64,000 bases of DNA from Blastococcus xanthinilyticus (GCF_008124835.1 NZ_VNHW01000015.1:28341-92340), one strand, 5' to 3'. Counted from the stretch's first letter, positions 45,848-54,931 are shown. Notes: generated by a model not told the origin, from the letters alone. Made by a program: numbers and translations.

Positions 45848-46155
45848 TAGGGGAGAGCGGTCGTGCCGAGTGCGGCCCGGAGGGCTCGGCGCAGGCGCGA
45901 CGACAGTGCTCAGCGGGGGTCGGGACGGCACGTGGCCGAGCTCGGTCGCGCCGAGTGGGGCCCGGAGGGCTCCGCGCAGGCGCGACGGATCGGCTCCACG
46001 GACGTGGGGGCGGCACGTGGTCGCGGTGTCGTCGAGAGGACCACCGTGAACATGGCACCGGGGGGCCACCGGACGGCACGGGTGGGCCACCCGAGCGGGG
46101 CAGATCTCCTGTGTCACCGCGATCGCGATGACGGCGACGACGCGAGGAGAACGCT
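45848..46155. other. Gap before the Mn catalase gene, with an 85-bp duplication
   Basis: No gene in 308 bp. The left half is the tandem duplication at 45859-46029. The right half carries the short palindrome cgcgatcgcg at about 46118-46127 and the ribosome site gaggag of the catalase gene. Any catalase promoter lies here, but I cannot identify it. Confidence 0.7.
45859..46029. repeat. 85-bp imperfect direct repeat, two copies
   Basis: Copies start at 45859 and 45944. Shared stretches include the words gccgagtg, ggcccggagggct and cgcaggcgcgacg, and later ggcacgtgg. The middle of each unit has diverged, so the duplication is old or under mixed constraint. Confidence 0.75.
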
Positions 46156-47016
46156 GTGTTCACGCACACCCAGGCGCTGCAGTACGAGGCCAAGCCCGAC
46201 GGTCCCGACCCGGACTTCGCCCGCAAGCTGCAGGAGGTCCTCGGCGGTCAGTGGGGCGAGATGACCGTCGCCACCCAGTACCTGCTCCAGGGCTGGAACT
46301 GCCGGCTGCCCGGCAAGTACAAGGACATGCTCCTGTCGATCGGCACCGAGGAGCTCGCGCACGTCGAGATCCTGGTGACGATGATCGACCGGCTGCTGGA
46401 CCACATCCCGCTCAAGCCCGACGCCTCCGACCGCAGCAAGGAGGCCGCCGCCGGGTACGGGCAGCACAATCCGCAGCACCCGCTCACCAACGGCGGCGGC
46501 GCCAGCTACATGGACAGCATGGGCAACCCGTGGACCGGCGCCTACGTGACCGCCAGCGGCAACCTGATGGCCGACTTCCACTACAACGCCACGGCCGAGA
46601 TGCAGGGCCGGCTGCAGGTGTCCCGGCTCTACAACATGACCGACGACCCGGGCGTCAAGGAGACCCTGAAGTTCCTCATCGCCCGTGACCACATGCACCA
46701 GATGCAGTGGCTCGCGGCGATCGAGGAGCTCAAGGCCGACGGGCTCGAGGGCATCCCGGTGCCCGAGGCCTTCCCGCTGGAGGAGGAGCCCGCCGAGTTC
46801 GGCTACGCCTTCATCGTCGCCTCCGACGGTCCCGAGGCCGCTGCCGGGCGCTGGGCGCACGGCCCGGCGCTGGACGGTCGCGGCGAGATGACCGCCCGCC
46901 CGATCGAGGCCGCCGCCGACGCCCCGCAGCTGCCCCCGGGTGACCCGCGGCTGTTCGGGACGCCGCAGATGCCGGGTCAGTCGATGCTGCAGAAGGCCAA
47001 GGACCTGCTCACCTGA
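46156..47016 (+). CDS. Manganese catalase
   Basis: 286 residues from GTG 46156 after gaggag. It dismutates hydrogen peroxide with a di-manganese centre inside a four-helix bundle. The five ligands sit at the same numbers I recall for the L. plantarum enzyme: Glu35 (GEMT), Glu66 and His69 (EELAHVE), Glu148 (ATAEMQGRL) and His181 (DHMHQMQW). The C-terminal extension (about 215-286) is as in other family members. It stands alone and may be stress-induced. Confidence 0.95.
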   Translation: MFTHTQALQYEAKPDGPDPDFARKLQEVLGGQWGEMTVATQYLLQGWNCRLPGKYKDMLLSIGTEELAHVEILVTMIDRLLDHIPLKPDASDRSKEAAAGYGQHNPQHPLTNGGGASYMDSMGNPWTGAYVTASGNLMADFHYNATAEMQGRLQVSRLYNMTDDPGVKETLKFLIARDHMHQMQWLAAIEELKADGLEGIPVPEAFPLEEEPAEFGYAFIVASDGPEAAAGRWAHGPALDGRGEMTARPIEAAADAPQLPPGDPRLFGTPQMPGQSMLQKAKDLLT

Positions 47017-47041
47017 GACGTCACCGCTCTCCAGCGCCGTC

Positions 47042-47087
47042 GCCGGCCCGGCGGCCCACCCTCCCCGGGTGCGGCCGCCGGCCCGGC
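47042..47087. terminator. GC-rich hairpin after the Mn catalase gene
   Basis: Arms 47042-47056 and 47073-47087 pair at 14 of 15 positions with a 16-base loop, 25 bp past the catalase stop. No T-tract follows. Confidence 0.55.
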
Positions 47088-47114
47088 GGGCCGCCCCGAT
47101 CCGGAGGTCCTGCC

Positions 47115-47393
47115 GTGCACCCCTCCCTGCGCCTGCGCCTGCCCCACCTGCCCCTCCCCGCCGTCCTGCTCTCGCTCGTCTACCTCGCGGCGATCGCCGT
47201 CGCGGTGAGCGACTCCGCCGGGCACACGCTCGCCGGGCTCGTGGTCCTCACCGGCCTCGCCGCCCGCTGGCTCGCCCACGCCCGGCGCCGCGAGCCGGCC
47301 GCCACCCCCGTGGCGCTCGCCGTCGCCGGCACGGCGACCACCGTGGACGCCGTCCTCGACCCCGAGCCGGCCCCCGCCGCGGCCGCCGCCTGA
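47115..47393 (+). CDS. Small membrane protein, unknown function
   Basis: 92 residues from GTG 47115 with ggaggt 7 bases upstream. Two hydrophobic segments (about 15-33 and 38-50) are separated by a short loop with HTLAG, then a basic patch HARRREP and an Ala/Pro-rich tail. No family recognised. A ribosome site and clean spacing support it; the terminator-like hairpin before it suggests its own promoter or read-through from the catalase gene. Confidence 0.5.
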   Translation: MHPSLRLRLPHLPLPAVLLSLVYLAAIAVAVSDSAGHTLAGLVVLTGLAARWLAHARRREPAATPVALAVAGTATTVDAVLDPEPAPAAAAA

Positions 47394-47541
47394 CCTGCGG
47401 CGCCGGGCCCGCTCCCGTCGGCGCGCGCCCGCAGCCGACGTGCTAACCGTCCGCACCGTGTGGTCGCGGACCCCGTGCTGCAGCACGAGGTCGGCGACCA
47501 CACCGCGAGGTCCGGCCTCCGCGCCCGGCCCCCGAACGCAC

Positions 47542-47575
47542 GAGGCGCGCGCCCCCGGTCGGGGACGCGCGCCTC
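47542..47575 (-). terminator. Terminator hairpin of the BNR lipoprotein gene
   Basis: Arms of 16 bp (47542-47557 and 47560-47575) match at 15 positions, 13 bp past the stop of the minus-strand gene. A near-copy lies at 50002-50034. Confidence 0.7.
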
Positions 47576-47587
47576 GGCGGGGCCTGA

Positions 47588-49882
47588 TCAGGCGTCCGCG
47601 AACAGCTCACCCGGGTTGGCCAGCACCCAGACCTCCGGCGACGCCCCGGAGGTCGTCGCGACCACCAGGCCACCGTTGCCGTCGGCCATCACGTCCGCCC
47701 CGCTGAGCACGCGGGCCGAGGGCACCGGAACCGCCCGCCAGCTCTCGGCGTCCGCCGAGAGCCACACCACGGCGCCCTGCTGGCCGCGTGCGGAGACGGT
47801 CCCGGCGGCCGCGTACCCGCCGTCGACCACGCGGATGGTCCCGAAGGTCTCGCCGCGCCCTCCGATCGTGGTCGGCTCGAACGTCCCGCCGTCCGTGGTC
47901 CGCCACACGGTCGCGCGGTCCTCACTGGTGCCCTGGACGATCGTGGCGCCCTCGTCGGTGGCGCAGGAGCTCAGCGAGCCGAACTCCGCGGCGAACGCCG
48001 ATCCGTCCAGGCGCTGCCACTGCCCGCCGGTCGACCGCCACGCCACCGGCCGGGTCTGGGCGCCTTCGCTGTACTCGCCGACCGCGAGCAGCTCACCGCC
48101 GGGGAGGGCACAGGCCCCGAACGCCCAGCTCTCGGCACCCGGCGCCGTCCCGGCGACGAGGCCGTCCGCCCGGCTCCAGGTCGTCCCGTCGGTCGAGGTC
48201 CAGACGGCCGCGGCGTGCGGATCGGTCGAGGCGAACGAGCTCCGGACGCTGCCGACCGCGATCCACGTGCCGTCGGCGTAGGTGACCGCCTCGAGCGACT
48301 CGACCACCGGCGAGGCAAGGCCCTCCACGGCCACCGGCGGGCCACCGGCCCCGGGGCGGAACCAGCCCACGAGGTCGACGGTCATCCCCTCGCCGCCCTG
48401 CGACACCTGTGCGCCCAGCAGCACGGAGCTGCCGTCGGGCGCGCTGGCCGCCGCGATGTCGGACAGGCCGGCCGTCTCGGCCGGGTCCCAGGGCCGCTCG
48501 ACCAGGGCGTCGCCCTCGAGCGCGTAGTTGGCCAGCTGGCCGGTCTGCGCCCAGCCGCTCACCCCGCGCCGCTCCACCACCGGACGGCGTCCGATGAGCG
48601 CCGGCGCGCCGGCCGGGTCGAGGAACGAGGTGAACTGCATGCCGTAGTCGAGCGTGCCCACCTCGGCGAGAAGGTTCCGCCAGCGCCCGTCCGCGGAGAG
48701 CTCCCCCACCCGGCCGAGGTTGCGGCCGGACTGCGCGAGCAGGAGCGAGCCGTCCTCGTTGAGCGCGGCGTCGGCGCCCGCGCCGGGGAACTCCCAGTCC
48801 GGGGAGTCCCCGAGGAACGTCCAGGTGCCCGCGGGGTCGCGCTGGAGGACCCCGAAGTGGAGCACCGAGGTCACCACGACGGGCGCGACGACCCGGTCCC
48901 CCGAGACGGCCGGGACGTCCAGCCACGAGTGGTCACCGGGTGCGACGGAGAGACCGTCGCGGTCCTGGTCGAGCGTGGGCAGCGCCTCGGCGGTCCACGC
49001 CGCGCCGTCGGCCGACGACCACGCCGCCGGCGTGGCCACCCCGTCGCCGCCCCACAGGTAGCCGGTGACGACGAAGCCGCCCGAGGTGGCCACCACACCG
49101 CTCAGGTCGGCCGGCCCCTCGGCCGGGCCGAGAGTGACGGTCCAGGAGGCACCACCGTCGGTGGAGCGGTAGACGACCGCCTCCGCGGACCTGCCGGGCT
49201 CCGCGACGGACCCGACCCCGACCACGGTGTCGCCCAGGGTGGCGGCGCCCCGGAACCCGTGGAACTCCCGGCCCCCGGGGGCGGCGGGCAGCGACACCAG
49301 CTCCGCGTCCGCACCGAGGAGGAGCGCGACCGGCTCGTCCGCGGAGTCCATGCCGACGACGACCGGCGCTCCGCCGACCAGCGCCGCGGCCCCGGGCCGC
49401 AGAGCCCGGTCGGCGGCGTCGCCCGGGAGCTCGACGACCTCCCAGGTCTGCCGGTCGCCGGAGCTGACGACGTAGGGGCTGACCGGCTCACCGGCCTGCC
49501 AGGTGGTGCCGCCGATCCACGTGGTCGACCCGTCGGACACCGCGAAGCCGACCTCGCTCTCGGGGCCGTCGGCCAGCAGTTCCTGCCAGCGCCAGTCGCC
49601 GTCGTCGGAGTCGGTCCAGGCCCGCGCGGAGGCGGGCTCCCCGGGTTCCCCACCCGAGCCGGCGACCAGCGCCGGCAGGTTCCCCGACCGGCCCAGGGCA
49701 GCGGTGAAGGTCTCGCGCGGGCCGGCGACCTGGGAGGACCCGGGCATGGTCACCTCGGTCCAGGCGGCCCGGGCGTCGAGGGTGGACTCGGCAGCCCCGT
49801 CGTCGCACGCGGCGAGGGCGAGGGCCAGCAGGGCGGCGGTGGTCACGACGACCGGCCGGCGCCCCGGAACAGCTCGATGCAC
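47588..49882 (-). CDS. Large exported lipoprotein with BNR/Asp-box repeats
   Basis: 764 residues from GTG 49882. The signal peptide ends in LALALAAC (lipid Cys at 26). The body is probably one or two beta-propellers: Asp-box-like repeats recur, including YRSTDGGASWT, WSSADGAAWT, WTSTDGTTWSR, WRTTDGGTF and WLSADAESW. Such folds occur in sialidases and cell-surface binding proteins, but no sialidase arginine triad or Asp/Glu/Tyr set is obvious, so no enzyme function is claimed. Codon use is like the neighbours. It is probably a surface-exposed binding or scaffold protein. Confidence 0.7.
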   Translation of the reverse strand: MHRAVPGRRPVVVTTAALLALALAACDDGAAESTLDARAAWTEVTMPGSSQVAGPRETFTAALGRSGNLPALVAGSGGEPGEPASARAWTDSDDGDWRWQELLADGPESEVGFAVSDGSTTWIGGTTWQAGEPVSPYVVSSGDRQTWEVVELPGDAADRALRPGAAALVGGAPVVVGMDSADEPVALLLGADAELVSLPAAPGGREFHGFRGAATLGDTVVGVGSVAEPGRSAEAVVYRSTDGGASWTVTLGPAEGPADLSGVVATSGGFVVTGYLWGGDGVATPAAWSSADGAAWTAEALPTLDQDRDGLSVAPGDHSWLDVPAVSGDRVVAPVVVTSVLHFGVLQRDPAGTWTFLGDSPDWEFPGAGADAALNEDGSLLLAQSGRNLGRVGELSADGRWRNLLAEVGTLDYGMQFTSFLDPAGAPALIGRRPVVERRGVSGWAQTGQLANYALEGDALVERPWDPAETAGLSDIAAASAPDGSSVLLGAQVSQGGEGMTVDLVGWFRPGAGGPPVAVEGLASPVVESLEAVTYADGTWIAVGSVRSSFASTDPHAAAVWTSTDGTTWSRADGLVAGTAPGAESWAFGACALPGGELLAVGEYSEGAQTRPVAWRSTGGQWQRLDGSAFAAEFGSLSSCATDEGATIVQGTSEDRATVWRTTDGGTFEPTTIGGRGETFGTIRVVDGGYAAAGTVSARGQQGAVVWLSADAESWRAVPVPSARVLSGADVMADGNGGLVVATTSGASPEVWVLANPGELFADA

Positions 49883-50001
49883 GGAAAACTCCTCGGGAAG
49901 ACGTACCTGCGCCGTCGTCCCGCCCGGGCCCGGAGTTGAGGACCGGCACGCCGGGCCTCACCCGATGGGGTGCGGGATGCCGATGAGCCCCCCGAACGCG
50001 C

Positions 50002-50034
50002 GAGGCGCGCGCCCCCCGAAGGGGACGCGCGCCA
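50002..50034 (-). terminator. Terminator hairpin of the acetate symporter gene
   Basis: ggcgcgcgcccccc pairs with ggggacgcgcgcc around a gaa loop, about 50 bp past the symporter stop. The flanking sequence is closely similar to the hairpin at 47542-47575. Confidence 0.65.
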
Positions 50035-50083
50035 CGCGACTGCCTGGAACCGCCTGGCCCCCGGTGAGGAGCCAGGTCCTGCC

Positions 50084-51694
50084 TCAGTGGTCGACGGCCT
50101 TCTCCGCGCCGATACCGGTGAAGGCGCGGACCTCGAGCTCGGCCCACTTCGCCTCGTTCGGCTTCTCCTTGGTGAGCACGGTGCCCAGGTAGCCGAGGAG
50201 GAACGACGCCGGGATCGACACCAGGCCCGGGTTGCGCAGCGGGAACCAGGCGAAATCGGCGTTCGGCAGCATCGACGTCTCGGCGCCGGAGACGACCGGC
50301 GAGAAGATGATCAGCCCGATGCAGATGATCAGCCCGCCGTAGATCGACCACAGCGCGCCCTGGGTGGTGAACTTCTTCCAGAACAGCGTGTAGAGGATCG
50401 TCGGCAGGTTCGCCGAGGCGGCCACCGCGAACGCCAGCGCGACGAGGAAGGCGATGTTCAGCCCCGCGCGCAGCGCCAGGATGCCCAGACCGATGGCCAC
50501 CGCACCGATGACCACCGCGGTGATCCGGGCGACCTTGACCTCGCCGTTCGGCGGGACGTCGCCCTTCTTGATCACCGAGGCGTACACGTCGTGCGCGAAG
50601 GACGCCGACGCGGTGATCGTCAGCCCGGCCACCACCGCGAGGATGGTGGCGAACGCGACGCCGGCGATGATGCCGAGCAGCACGGTGCCGCCGAGCTCGA
50701 AGGCCAGCAGCGGCGCGGCCGCGTTCACCCCGCCCGGTGCCGCGGCGATCGTCTCGGCACCGACCATGGCACCGGCGCCGTAGCCGATGATCAGGCTGAA
50801 CAGGTAGAAGATGCCGATCAGCCAGATGGCCCAGACCACCGACGTCCGGGCGGCCTTCGCCGTCGGGACGGTGTAGAAGCGCATCAGGACGTGCGGCAGG
50901 CCGGCGGTGCCGAGCACCAGGGCCAGCGCCAGGCTGATGAAGTCCAGCCGGGTGGTGTCGCTGACGCCGTACTGGGCACCAGGCGCCAGGACGGCGTCGC
51001 CGCCGTTCTGGGCCGCACCGCCGAGCAGCGCCGACAGGTTGAAGCCGTAGTCACCGAGCACCCAGATGGTCATGACCAGCGCGCCGGCGATGAGCAGCGA
51101 CGCCTTGATGATCTGCACCCAGGTCGTGCCGCGCATGCCCCCGACGAGGACGTAGAAGATCATCAGCGCGCCGACGATCGTGACCACGAGCGCCTCGGCC
51201 ACCGGGCCGCTGACGCCCAGGAGCAGGGCGACCAGGCCGCCGGCGCCGGCCATCTGCGCCAGCAGGTAGAACAGCGAGACGGCCAGCGTCGAGATGGCGG
51301 CCGCGGTGCGCACCGGGCCCTGCCGCATCCGGAAGGCCAGGACGTCGGCCATGGTGAACCGGGCGGTGTTGCGCATCAGCTCGGCGACCAGCAGCAGCGC
51401 GACCAGCCACGCCACCAGGAAGCCGATGGAGTAGAGGAAGCCGTCGTAGCCGTAGATGGCGATGGCGCCGGCGATGCCGAGGAACGAGGCCGCCGACAGG
51501 TAGTCACCGGCGATGGCCAGGCCGTTCTGCTGACCGGTGATGGTGCGCCCGGCGGCGTAGTAGTCGGCCGCGCTCTTGTTGTTGCGGCTGGCCCGGAAGG
51601 TGATGGCCAGCGTGATGACGACGAACGCGCCGAAGATCGAGATGTTGATCGCCGGGTTGCCGATGGTGGCGTCGGCGGCGAGCAGGTCACGCAC
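50084..51694 (-). CDS. actP: Cation/acetate symporter, ActP type (SSS family)
   Basis: 536 residues from GTG 51694. Thirteen to fourteen hydrophobic helices. Sodium-symporter features: DYLSAASFLGIAGAIAIYG, GTAGLPHVLMRFYTVP and ASASFAHDVYASVI, typical of ActP/MctC monocarboxylate transporters. It takes up acetate, possibly also propionate or pyruvate, with a cation. The start overlaps the DUF485 gene by 8 bp, the usual actP arrangement. Confidence 0.9.
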   Translation of the reverse strand: MRDLLAADATIGNPAINISIFGAFVVITLAITFRASRNNKSAADYYAAGRTITGQQNGLAIAGDYLSAASFLGIAGAIAIYGYDGFLYSIGFLVAWLVALLLVAELMRNTARFTMADVLAFRMRQGPVRTAAAISTLAVSLFYLLAQMAGAGGLVALLLGVSGPVAEALVVTIVGALMIFYVLVGGMRGTTWVQIIKASLLIAGALVMTIWVLGDYGFNLSALLGGAAQNGGDAVLAPGAQYGVSDTTRLDFISLALALVLGTAGLPHVLMRFYTVPTAKAARTSVVWAIWLIGIFYLFSLIIGYGAGAMVGAETIAAAPGGVNAAAPLLAFELGGTVLLGIIAGVAFATILAVVAGLTITASASFAHDVYASVIKKGDVPPNGEVKVARITAVVIGAVAIGLGILALRAGLNIAFLVALAFAVAASANLPTILYTLFWKKFTTQGALWSIYGGLIICIGLIIFSPVVSGAETSMLPNADFAWFPLRNPGLVSIPASFLLGYLGTVLTKEKPNEAKWAELEVRAFTGIGAEKAVDH

Positions 51695-52088
51695 GGGTGG
51701 CTCCCTGGTCGGTGGGGTGGACGTCGCCGGTGGTGGTCGTGCCGGGCGCGAAGTCGTGCGCCTCGAGCCGCTCGCGCATCTCGTCGGCGATCGGGTCGGT
51801 GCGCTTGTTGGCGTGCGCGACGTAGAGGTGCGTGATCACGAAGGTGGTGACGAACTGGCCGAGGCCGAACAGCAGCCCGACGTTCACGTTGCCGAAGACC
51901 TGGGTCGACATGAAGTCGGTCGCGTAGGTCGAAAGCAGGACGTAGAGCAGGTACCAGACGATGAACGCCACGGTCATCGGGAAGGCGAAGCTGCGGAAGC
52001 GCTTCTTCAGCTCCACGAACTCCGGCGAGTCCTGCGCAGCGCGGTACTCCTCGGGCGTCAGCAGACGCCGTTCCTGTGGATCGGTCAC
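51687..52088 (-). CDS. DUF485 membrane protein, partner of the acetate symporter
   Basis: 133 residues from GTG 52088, chosen for aggag 8 bases upstream; ATG 52127 is in frame but longer than the family. Two membrane helices (about 34-56 and 71-93) with the DUF485 pattern EFVELKKRFRSFAFPMTVAF and TTFVITHLYVAHANK. It corresponds to E. coli YjcH, encoded with ActP. Its role is unclear. A CRP-like site lies 55 bp upstream. Confidence 0.88.
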   Translation of the reverse strand: MTDPQERRLLTPEEYRAAQDSPEFVELKKRFRSFAFPMTVAFIVWYLLYVLLSTYATDFMSTQVFGNVNVGLLFGLGQFVTTFVITHLYVAHANKRTDPIADEMRERLEAHDFAPGTTTTGDVHPTDQGATRA

Positions 52089-52142
52089 GGTGCGAGCTCC
52101 TGGTTCGATCGAGCGGGGCGTCGACATGCGGGCAGGCGGGAA

Positions 52143-52158
52143 TGTGAGCCCTGTCACG
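52143..52158 (-). promoter_or_regulatory. CRP/GlxR-type binding site upstream of DUF485-actP
   Basis: The sequence tgtgagccctgtcacg has the TGTGA-N6-TCAC form bound by CRP/GlxR proteins; on the minus strand it also fits the mycobacterial CRP pattern GTGNNANNNNNCACA. It lies 55 bp before the operon start, in a 184-bp gap. Confidence 0.6.
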
Positions 52159-52272
52159 GTAGGGCTCGTGGTCCGGCGTGCGCACCGGTCGCGGCGCCGC
52201 TGCGCCGAGCGGTGAGCAGCAGTCGTCGTGCGGCAGGTCCGGCGGGACGAGCGGTCGGGCGGGACGCCGGCC

Positions 52273-53793
52273 TCAGCGGGGCAGGATCCCCCGGTCGAGC
52301 TGCACCGCCTCGGGAGTGTGCAGCCGGACCATGGTGCGGGCCGCCTGCCGCGGCACCCGCCAGGGCGTGGCCAGCGACACCGACACCATGGTGAGGAAGG
52401 CCAGCGGCACGGTCCACGCCGCCGGCTGCGCGAGCAGCGCCCCCGGCCACCCGGCCGGGGCCGCGCCGAGCAGGGTGGCCAGCACCGCGCCTCCGGCGCA
52501 CCCGCCGCCGACGAGCATCCCGGCCATCGCGCCCGCGTCGGTGAGCCGGCGCCACCAGATGCCCAGCACCAGCAGCGGGCAGAAGGTGGAGGCGGCGAAG
52601 GCGAAGGCCAGCCCGACCGCCCGGGCCACGCCCACCCCCTCGGCCAGCAGGGCGAGGCCCAGCGGCACGAGGACGGCGACCACGGCCCCGGTCTGGAAGG
52701 CGCGCACCCCCCCGAGCCGGCGGCCCAGCCCGTCCTGGCTGATGACGCCGGCCACCGCCACGGTCAGCCCGGACGACGTCGACAGGAACGCCGCGAACGC
52801 CCCGGCGGTGGTCAGCGCCGACAGCAGGTCGCCCAGCGTGCCGGCGATCATCCGGGACGGCAGCTCCAGCACCACGGACTCGGTGTTGCCGCTGGCGATC
52901 AGGTCCGGGGCGTAGAGCCGGCCCAGCCCGCCGTACACCGGGGGCAGGAGGTAGAACAGGCCGAGCAGCGCCAGCACGAGCAGGGTCGTGCGCCGTGCCG
53001 CGGCCCCGTCCGGGTTGGTGTAGAAGCGCACCACGACGTGCGGGAGGCCCATCGTGCCGAGGAACGTGGCGACGATGATCGAGTACGTCGTGTAGAGCTG
53101 GTGCCCGCCGGCCCCGGCCAGCGGTGACTCCCAGGAGTCACCGGGCGTCGTCCCGGTCGAGGCCACGGACACCCCGCCGTCGCCGAGCCAGATGCCCACC
53201 ATGAACAGCAGCGGGAACAGCAGCGCGGTCAGCTTCAGCCAGTACTGGAACGCCTGGACGAACGTGATGCTGCGCATGCCGCCGAACAGCACGTTGACCA
53301 GCACCACCGTCGCGACGAGCACGCCGCCCAGCCACGGTCCGGTGCCGGTGGTGGCGGCCAGCGCGAGGCCCGCCCCCTGGAACTGCGGCATGAGGTACAG
53401 CCAGCCGATGGCCACCACCAGCAGCGCGGACAGCCGGCGCACCGCCCGCGACTCGAGCCGGCTCTCGGCGAAGTCGGGGAGCGTGTACGCGCCGGACCGG
53501 CGCAGCGGCGCGGCGACGAGCACCAGCAGCACGAGGTAGCCCGCCGTCCAGCCGACCGGGTACCAGAGCATCTCCGTGCCGAACGCCAGCACCAGGCCGG
53601 CCACGCCCAGGAACGACGCCGCGGAGAGGTACTCCCCGCCGATGGCCGAGGCGTTCAGCCCGGGGCGCACGGTGCGGGAGGCCACGAAGAAGTCGCTGGT
53701 GGTGCGGGAGAACCGCCAGCCGTAGGCGCCCACCGCCAGCGTGGCCACGACGACGGCCGTGACCGCGACGACGCTGTAGCCCGCGACGCTCAC
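52273..53793 (-). CDS. Sodium:solute symporter (SSS family), second copy
   Basis: 506 residues from GTG 53793; the reading frame runs upstream but overlaps the next gene there. Thirteen helices with SSS landmarks: GGEYLSAASFLGVAGLVLAFG, GTMGLPHVVVRFYTNPDG and STSSGLTVAVAGVISQD. It is a distant paralogue of the ActP-type gene at 50084. Its substrate is likely a short-chain carboxylate. A small membrane protein gene precedes it by 16 bp, and a LytS/LytTR system lies upstream. Confidence 0.83.
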   Translation of the reverse strand: MSVAGYSVVAVTAVVVATLAVGAYGWRFSRTTSDFFVASRTVRPGLNASAIGGEYLSAASFLGVAGLVLAFGTEMLWYPVGWTAGYLVLLVLVAAPLRRSGAYTLPDFAESRLESRAVRRLSALLVVAIGWLYLMPQFQGAGLALAATTGTGPWLGGVLVATVVLVNVLFGGMRSITFVQAFQYWLKLTALLFPLLFMVGIWLGDGGVSVASTGTTPGDSWESPLAGAGGHQLYTTYSIIVATFLGTMGLPHVVVRFYTNPDGAAARRTTLLVLALLGLFYLLPPVYGGLGRLYAPDLIASGNTESVVLELPSRMIAGTLGDLLSALTTAGAFAAFLSTSSGLTVAVAGVISQDGLGRRLGGVRAFQTGAVVAVLVPLGLALLAEGVGVARAVGLAFAFAASTFCPLLVLGIWWRRLTDAGAMAGMLVGGGCAGGAVLATLLGAAPAGWPGALLAQPAAWTVPLAFLTMVSVSLATPWRVPRQAARTMVRLHTPEAVQLDRGILPR

Positions 53794-53809
53794 GGCCGGT
53801 CGCGGGGGG

Positions 53810-54184
53810 TCACGGCCGGTCCAGCACGTCGGTGAAGGCCCGTTCGTTGCGCTCGGCGGCCCGGACGTAGAGCCAGCCGACCGCGAACAGGAACGGGTAG
53901 ACGGCGAACGCCAGGAGCAGCCAGGGCAGCGGCACGGCGAGCACCTCCACCGCGGACAACCCGGGCGCGAGCCAGAACAGCAGCGGGATGCCGCCGACGA
54001 CCACGACGAGGGCGGCGAGGGCGAGCAGCGCCAGCCGGAGCTGGGAGCGCAGCAGCGAGGACATGTACACCTCGCCCAGGGCGGTCTGGGCGTCGATCTC
54101 ACGGGCCGCCGGGACCTGCTGCACGCGTGCGGCGCCGGTGCGCGGGCTGGTGACGCGCACCCGGCGGGGCGGGGTGTCCGGCAC
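53810..54184 (-). CDS. Small membrane protein, probable partner of the second SSS symporter
   Basis: 124 residues from GTG 54184. A hydrophilic N-terminus (1-48) is followed by two helices (about 49-71 and 79-103, with LPWLLLAFAVYPFLFAVGWLYV). No strong family match, but size, topology and position (directly before an SSS gene) mirror the DUF485-actP pair, so it is likely an equivalent subunit. Three bp separate it from the LytTR regulator gene. Confidence 0.6.
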   Translation of the reverse strand: MPDTPPRRVRVTSPRTGAARVQQVPAAREIDAQTALGEVYMSSLLRSQLRLALLALAALVVVVGGIPLLFWLAPGLSAVEVLAVPLPWLLLAFAVYPFLFAVGWLYVRAAERNERAFTDVLDRP

Positions 54185-54187
54185 CGG

Positions 54188-54931
54188 TCAGCCCCGACCG
54201 TGCGTGCCCGGGCGGGCGCGCCGCACCAGGAGGTCGCGCAGCTCGCGGGTGTGCCGCCGGCTGACGACCAGCTCGGTGCCGCCGACGACCACCGTGCACC
54301 GCCCGGCGTCCATCCGGACCTCGTCGACGTGCTGGAGCGCGACCAGCAGGGACCGGTGGATGCGCACGAAGCCCGCGTCCTTCCAGGACTCCTCCAGGGT
54401 GGTCAGCGGCACCCGGACCAGGTGGCTGCCCGACGCGGTGTGCAGCCGGGCGTAGTCCCCCTGCGCCTCGACGTACCCGACGCTGGAGCGCGGGACGAAC
54501 CTGGTCACGCCACCGAGCTCCACGGCGATGTCGTCGTCCACGGGCACCGGTCCACCGGTACGCGCACCGACCACCCGGCGGACCGCCTCGGACAGCCGGT
54601 CGTCGCGGACCGGCTTGAGGACGTAGTCGACGGCGCCGAGCTCGAACGCGTCCACCGCGTGGTCGTCGTACGCGGTGACGAAGACGACCGGCGGCGGCAC
54701 CTTGAACCGGGACAGCACGCGGGCCAGGTCGACGCCGCTGAGCCCGGGCATCCGGATGTCGAGGAAGACGGCGTCGACCGCCCGCTCCTGGAGCAGCCGC
54801 AGCGCCTCGGTGGCCGAGTCGCAGCTCAGCACGCTCCCGATCCGCCCGTCCCGCTCCAGCAGCCAGCGCAGCTCCTCGAGGGCCGGGAGCTCGTCGTCCA
54901 CGACCAGGACGGTCAGCCGGTCTGCGGTCAC
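54188..54931 (-). CDS. LytTR-type response regulator
   Basis: 247 residues from GTG 54931. Receiver domain: VLVVDDELPALEEL, phospho-acceptor Asp in AVFLDIRMPGLSG, FVTAYDDHAVDAFE and the conserved Lys in YVLKPV. A LytTR DNA-binding domain follows (SVGYVEAQGDYARLHT; FVRIHRSLLVAL; SRRHTRELRDLL). It lies downstream of its kinase gene and just upstream of the symporter pair, so it probably controls them. Confidence 0.9.
   Translation of the reverse strand: MTADRLTVLVVDDELPALEELRWLLERDGRIGSVLSCDSATEALRLLQERAVDAVFLDIRMPGLSGVDLARVLSRFKVPPPVVFVTAYDDHAVDAFELGAVDYVLKPVRDDRLSEAVRRVVGARTGGPVPVDDDIAVELGGVTRFVPRSSVGYVEAQGDYARLHTASGSHLVRVPLTTLEESWKDAGFVRIHRSLLVALQHVDEVRMDAGRCTVVVGGTELVVSRRHTRELRDLLVRRARPGTHGRG

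Noticed and set aside
52273..54102. Longer symporter starting inside the small membrane protein gene
   Set aside because: The frame upstream of 53793 overlaps the 124-residue gene and loses hydrophobic pattern; the short form matches the SSS family.
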